DNA of 10,373 nt, taken from the NCBI GenBank assembly GCA_965363355.1, contig CBDTTM010000084.1, forward strand, positions 1 through 10,373, read 5' to 3'. This DNA is from CBDTTM01 sp965363355. GTDB lineage: Bacteria; Bacillota; Negativicutes; Selenomonadales; Selenomonadaceae. Every line of letters begins with the position of its first letter. The first letter of the stretch is position 1. This document shows positions 7,361-10,373 of the stretch, piece by piece. Below the pieces are notes generated by a model. It saw only the letters and a list, made by a program, of their open reading frames with translations, was not told the origin of the DNA and ran no database searches. The translations under genes were made by a program, and so were the position numbers.

Positions 7361-7374
7361 GATAATGATTATTG
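7360..7374. promoter_or_regulatory. Fur box 2 upstream of the AraC-family regulator
   Basis: TGATAATGATTATTG matches 13 of 15 positions of TGATAATnATTATCA, degenerate only at the right end. An additional TGATAA half site (7352-7357) precedes it in the same orientation. It overlaps the probable transcription start of the regulator gene, so the regulator and the TonB gene behind it should be iron-repressed along with the receptor operon. Confidence 0.75.
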
Positions 7375-7392
7375 TTTGCATCTACTCTTTTG

Positions 7393-7399
7393 AAAGGAG
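7393..7399 (+). promoter_or_regulatory. Ribosome binding site deciding the GTG start of the regulator
   Basis: AAAGGAG lies eight bases before GTG at 7408-7410. It rules out the upstream in-frame TTG at 7372, which lies inside Fur box 2 and has no ribosome binding site. Confidence 0.82.
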
Positions 7400-7407
7400 T
7401 TGCTTAC

Positions 7408-8205
7408 GTGCCCAAAAACTTGCCAATCGAAAAAATCATCAAATGTTTTTCCCAAGAAAATCTTCAAATCATCCGCGTCCAGCGAAATGTAGTTGCCCCC
7501 GGCAGCAAATTCATGGGCGCTAAAACTCCGCCCCATCCCGGCTTTGTCGTCCCACTAGCCGGTCAAGCCCGAATGCAGTTCAACAAAACGCCCTACGAAA
7601 TGGCCCAAGGAAAAATATTTCACTTCGCTCCTGCAATGACTCTAGATAAAGAAGTCATCGGCAAAGAATATTGGGACTACATGGTCATTCAATACGAAAT
7701 TCTTGCCAAAAATCCTCACGCATATAGCGATTACGAAACAGATATTTCATTTACACCACAGCTTTATGATCTTTTACTGCAATTATACATATATTGTGCG
7801 ATTCCTGGACAATTCCCAGCCGAACAAGCTCAGCATTTGTTTTTGAATATATTAGAAAAAAGCAACCCCGGTGAACCAACTTCTGCCAAACAAGACGAAC
7901 GTGTCTTTATTGAAGCTACGAAGTTCATTAATGAACACTATATGATGCCTTTAAACATTCCGGATCTAGCACAAAAATACGGATTTACGGCCAAACAGTT
8001 CACGCAGCTTTTTCGTAAATGCCTGGGGATCAGCCCCAATCAATATATCATCGACTATCGAATCCAAAGGGCACGCGAGCTCTTATCTCAAAAAGGATAC
8101 AGCGTCGCCGAAGTATCTTCGTGCGTAGGCTATACGGACCCTTATTATTTCAGTCGCATCTTCAAGAAAAAAATGGGCATGTCGCCAAGTCAGCTCCAAA
8201 AATAA
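7408..8205 (+). CDS. AraC-family transcriptional regulator of the siderophore uptake locus
   Basis: This 265-residue DNA-binding protein begins with a cupin-like AraC sensor domain. HPGFVVPLAG (from H43), followed by the strand pattern ending KIFHFAPAMTLD, is typical of that fold. A helical linker follows. The C-terminal part (about 168-265) has two helix-turn-helix motifs: IPDLAQKYGFTAKQFTQLFRK and the signature GYTDPYYFSRIFKKKMGMSPSQ from G241. It starts at GTG with a good Shine-Dalgarno. It is divergent from the receptor operon across a 227-base region with Fur boxes, an arrangement known for PchR, YbtA and AlcR, which activate receptor genes when the siderophore is present. By analogy it probably activates the receptor operon; effector and operator are unproven. 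Unlike Bacillus Btr it has no fused periplasmic-binding domain. The TonB gene follows after 50 bases with no terminator, so the two are probably cotranscribed. Confidence 0.92.
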   Translation: MPKNLPIEKIIKCFSQENLQIIRVQRNVVAPGSKFMGAKTPPHPGFVVPLAGQARMQFNKTPYEMAQGKIFHFAPAMTLDKEVIGKEYWDYMVIQYEILAKNPHAYSDYETDISFTPQLYDLLLQLYIYCAIPGQFPAEQAQHLFLNILEKSNPGEPTSAKQDERVFIEATKFINEHYMMPLNIPDLAQKYGFTAKQFTQLFRKCLGISPNQYIIDYRIQRARELLSQKGYSVAEVSSCVGYTDPYYFSRIFKKKMGMSPSQLQK

Positions 8206-8255
8206 ATACCTTTCTACGATTTCAACCATTCGTAACTTTAGAAAAGAGGCTCATT

Positions 8256-8978
8256 ATGAAAACCGCTACTATATGGAAAAAATCCCTGCTCCTGTCCTTG
8301 TGTTTCCACCTTGTCGTCCTTCCCCTCTTAGGTTATGTATCCTCGCATCTTCCAAATAAAACGATGCCAGATCAAGATCCTTTGGTGGAAATGATGCTCG
8401 ATGCCGAAGGCCCGAGTAGTTCTCCTGCCAGGCCAGATGCCCCAGCGATGCAAAATACAAGCATCGCCCCCAAAGCAGAAGCCGCAGCTTTAGCTACGAA
8501 TCCAAACACCCCTTCACCAGTGAAAACCACCGCGTCTGCCATCGTCAACGAAGCCGCAGCGACCATGACAGATGCTGACCTTAGCGCTGTGTCAGCCCCG
8601 GCGGGTTCTAATGCTTCGACGGGCAATACAGCAGCCTCCTCTGGTGAAGGTTCTGATCAACCCTCGCCCTCTGGAAATAGCTCTCGGCCAACAATGGATG
8701 ACATCATCCGTCCGAGCCTTTACGCCAAAGTTGACCCTGTCTATCCTCCAGAAGCCAAACAAGCCAACATCGAAGGCACCGTTGTTTTAAAAATACAGAT
8801 CTTATCGAGCGGGCGAACTGGCAATATCTCCGTCTACCGCTCCAGCGGCAATTCTCAACTTGATCAGGCTGCCATCGATGCTGTTGAAAACTGGCAGTTC
8901 ATCCCCGCCAAAAATGGCAGCACCGGGCAAGCGATCAGCTGCAATATCGTCCAACCGATTGCCTTCCAATTGCATTAA
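8256..8978 (+). CDS. tonB: TonB energy-transducing protein
   Basis: This 240-residue protein would carry proton-motive-force energy from an ExbB/ExbD complex to outer-membrane receptors. One N-terminal membrane anchor (about 9-29) contains S14-x3-H18, matching the conserved Ser-His pair of TonB transmembrane helices. A long linker (about 31-150) is rich in Ala, Ser, Thr and Pro but lacks the classical Glu-Pro/Lys-Pro repeats. The C-terminal TonB domain (about 152-240) shows VYPPEAKQANIEGTVVLKI, a VYRSSGNSQLDQAAIDAV segment and ENWQFIPA, all family hallmarks. The ATG at 8256 follows GAAAAGAGG and places the anchor at the N-terminus; the same frame is open further upstream inside the regulator gene, which I rejected. 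ExbB and ExbD are not in the window. Its position suggests service to the divergent receptor, though other receptors may share it. Confidence 0.93.
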   Translation: MKTATIWKKSLLLSLCFHLVVLPLLGYVSSHLPNKTMPDQDPLVEMMLDAEGPSSSPARPDAPAMQNTSIAPKAEAAALATNPNTPSPVKTTASAIVNEAAATMTDADLSAVSAPAGSNASTGNTAASSGEGSDQPSPSGNSSRPTMDDIIRPSLYAKVDPVYPPEAKQANIEGTVVLKIQILSSGRTGNISVYRSSGNSQLDQAAIDAVENWQFIPAKNGSTGQAISCNIVQPIAFQLH

Positions 8979-8987
8979 AAACAAACG

Positions 8988-9024
8988 AAAGCCTGTGCAT
9001 ACGCTAATGCACAGGCTTTTATTT
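8988..9024 (+). terminator. Rho-independent terminator after tonB
   Basis: A perfect 13-bp stem (8988-9000 with 9007-9019) encloses the loop ACGCTA and runs into a T-rich tail. The stem core is GCCTGTGCAT/ATGCACAGGC. It starts nine bases after the tonB stop and closes the regulator-tonB transcript. The AAA/TTT stem base and upstream A-run could also allow some termination from the right. Confidence 0.9.
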
Positions 9025-9079
9025 CCCAGAATAAAATCTCCGTCCCAAACGAATTATTAAGATATATTGCGGCAAACTG

Positions 9080-9088
9080 TGTTATAGT
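9080..9088 (+). promoter_or_regulatory. Candidate extended -10 promoter for the ABC-F gene
   Basis: TGTTATAGT fits the extended -10 pattern TGnTATAAT with one mismatch. No good -35 is seen at standard spacing, as is common for extended -10 promoters. Transcription would begin near 9095, giving a leader of about 80 bases. Confidence 0.45.
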
Positions 9089-9116
9089 AGATAGTATTGA
9101 CTATTTTCGAAACAAA

Positions 9117-9143
9117 ATGCCAGGTTTTCCCTGGCGGAAATAG
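9117..9143 (+). other. Possible leader peptide ORF and hairpin upstream of the ABC-F gene
   Basis: An ATG at 9117 opens an eight-codon frame, MPGFPWRK, ending with TAG at 9141-9143. It overlaps a perfect 6-bp hairpin, GCCAGG (9119-9124) / CCTGGC (9130-9135), with a TTTTC loop. Some ABC-F genes use leader-peptide attenuation, so the arrangement is suggestive. However, there is no Shine-Dalgarno before the ATG, and a frame this short can arise by chance. Confidence 0.22.
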
Positions 9144-9175
9144 ATTTACGCAAACAAGAAGGAAGTTTTTACAAC

Positions 9176-10373
9176 ATGAGTATTTTAACAGTTGAACATA
9201 TGAGCCATGCCTTTGGCGAAAGAAGCATCTTCAGTGATGTTTCTTTCCGCCTGCTAAAAGGTGAACACATTGCCTTGGTCGGTGCGAACGGTGAAGGCAA
9301 ATCCACCTTCATGAAAATCATCACGAACCAGCTCTTGCCCGACAGCGGCAATATCGAATGGAGCAGCAAAGTCAGCGTAGGCTACATGGACCAGCATGTC
9401 GACCTAAAAAACGGTGACACCGTCGAAACCGTGCTAAAAGGGGCTTTTGCCCATCTGTTTGACCTAGAAGCAAAAATCGCCGATTTGTATGAAACATTCA
9501 GCAGTTTAAGCGAAGAAGAAGGCACGAAGACCTTGCAAAAGATCGCATCGATGCAAGACATCCTCGATGAAAATGATTTTTACGGCATCGATACCAAAAT
9601 CCAAGCTACAGCAGCGGGACTCGGCATCCGAGAATTTCTTGACACTGACTCAGCCAGCCTAAGCGGTGGTCAGCGAAGCAAAGTCCTCCTGGCAAAACTG
9701 CTCCTCAAAATGCCCGATGTCCTGCTTTTAGACGAGCCGACCAATCACCTCGATGAAGAACATATCGAATGGCTTAAAAGCTACTTGATCCACTATGAAA
9801 ACGCTTTTCTCCTCATCTCCCATGACAGTGATTTCGTCAACGATGTCATCAACGTCGTCTATCACCTAGAACACAAGAAATTGACGCGTTATGTCGGCAA
9901 CTACAATCACTTTCTCAAACTCTATGAAATCCAAAAAGAACAGCGACTCATCGAGTACAAAGAGCAGCAAAACGAAATTTCCAAACTTGAAAACTTCGTT
10001 CGCAAAAATAAAGCCCGCGCCTCAACTGCCAAGCAGGCAAAATCTCGCGAAAAGAAACTTGAAAAAATCGAACGCATCGAAATAAAAAGCGAACTGATGA
10101 AACCACAATTCCACTTCAAAAAAGCGCGCCGCTCCGACAGCATGATCTTCCAGTCCAAGAACCTGGTCATCGGCTACCAACAGCCCCTGAGCAAATCCTT
10201 GAACCTAAAAATGCAGCGCGAACAAAAAATAGCCTTAGTCGGCGCTAATGGTCTAGGAAAATCGACACTCTTAAAGAGCCTGCTCGGTCTGTTGAATCCA
10301 TTACAAGGACAAATAGACCTCGGCGAATACCAATTCGTCGGCTATTTTGAGCAAGAACTTGCTGAAGAAAACA
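9176..10373 (+). CDS. ABC-F family ATPase, YfmM-like (3' end outside the window)
   Basis: This soluble twin ATP-binding cassette protein belongs to the ABC-F class, which acts on the ribosome (translation factors or antibiotic protection) and has no membrane domain. The first cassette has Walker A GANGEGKST (36-44), signature LSGGQ (162-166), Walker B VLLLDEPTNHLD (from V182) and the LISHD switch region. A Lys/Glu-rich helical linker follows (about 249-303), the region that reaches toward the tRNA site. The second cassette begins with Walker A GANGLGKST (356-364). The frame is open to the window edge after about 399 codons; homologues are about 520 residues, so roughly the last quarter is missing. 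The start is ATG at 9176 with AAGAAGGAAG upstream, and the MSILTVEHMSHAFG opening resembles Bacillus YfmM from memory. A resistance role cannot be told from housekeeping by sequence alone. Confidence 0.93.
   Translation, partial: MSILTVEHMSHAFGERSIFSDVSFRLLKGEHIALVGANGEGKSTFMKIITNQLLPDSGNIEWSSKVSVGYMDQHVDLKNGDTVETVLKGAFAHLFDLEAKIADLYETFSSLSEEEGTKTLQKIASMQDILDENDFYGIDTKIQATAAGLGIREFLDTDSASLSGGQRSKVLLAKLLLKMPDVLLLDEPTNHLDEEHIEWLKSYLIHYENAFLLISHDSDFVNDVINVVYHLEHKKLTRYVGNYNHFLKLYEIQKEQRLIEYKEQQNEISKLENFVRKNKARASTAKQAKSREKKLEKIERIEIKSELMKPQFHFKKARRSDSMIFQSKNLVIGYQQPLSKSLNLKMQREQKIALVGANGLGKSTLLKSLLGLLNPLQGQIDLGEYQFVGYFEQELAEEN

Noticed and set aside
7372..7407. Longer TTG-initiated version of the AraC regulator
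   Set aside because: The TTG lies in Fur box 2 and has no Shine-Dalgarno; GTG at 7408 has AAAGGAG at ideal distance.
8019..8255. Upstream extension of the tonB frame into the regulator gene
   Set aside because: It would bury the TonB membrane anchor about 80 residues into the protein and overlaps the regulator's helix-turn-helix coding sequence.
9119..9135. Hairpin before the ABC-F gene as a terminator or riboswitch
   Set aside because: The stem is only 6 bp, no T-run follows it, and it lacks the size and conserved elements of any riboswitch class I recognise.

Overview
The window looks like chromosomal DNA from a diderm Firmicute, most likely a member of the Negativicutes. Two kinds of evidence sit together. 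Several genes only make sense with an outer membrane: a TonB-dependent siderophore receptor and a TonB protein. Other features are Firmicute-like: strong AGGAG-type ribosome binding sites, use of TTG and GTG starts, a YfmM-like ABC-F protein, a VanH-like D-2-hydroxyacid dehydrogenase, and 7-1-7 Fur boxes of the Bacillus type. The genus cannot be fixed from the sequence alone.

Layout. Bases 1-1821 (+) encode a soluble chemoreceptor made of FIST sensor domains and an MCP signalling hairpin; its 5' end probably lies outside the window. After a terminator comes a D-lactate/D-2-hydroxyacid dehydrogenase (2016-3008, +), which converges on the iron locus at a shared bidirectional terminator (about 3050-3090). 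Bases 3091-7180 (-) form a tight three-gene operon read leftward: TonB-dependent siderophore receptor, small DUF3649-like membrane protein, PepSY-TM (PiuB/FoxB-like) membrane protein. From a shared 227-base control region an AraC-family regulator (7408-8205, +) and a TonB gene (8256-8978, +) run rightward and end in a strong terminator. An ABC-F ATPase (from 9176, +) runs off the right edge.

How the genes fit together. Bases 3091-8978 read as one iron-acquisition module. The receptor would import an Fe-siderophore across the outer membrane, TonB would energise it, and the PepSY protein would act on the ferrisiderophore or its iron at the inner membrane, probably by reduction. The small membrane protein is a companion of unknown role. 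Fur and the AraC protein would control both arms: a perfect 15/15 Fur box sits against the receptor's Shine-Dalgarno, a 13/15 box follows the regulator's promoter, and extra TGATA/TATCA half sites flank both. No ExbB/ExbD, ABC permease or siderophore synthesis gene is present, so the module relies on genes elsewhere.

Most of the window is recognisable. The less ordinary points are the dense half-site architecture of the divergent promoter, the regulator-TonB pairing, the Ser replacing the usual NAD-selecting acidic residue in the dehydrogenase, the charged Lys/Glu spacer in the receptor, and a tiny ORF plus hairpin in the ABC-F leader. No RNA gene, CRISPR array, mobile element or attachment site was seen.
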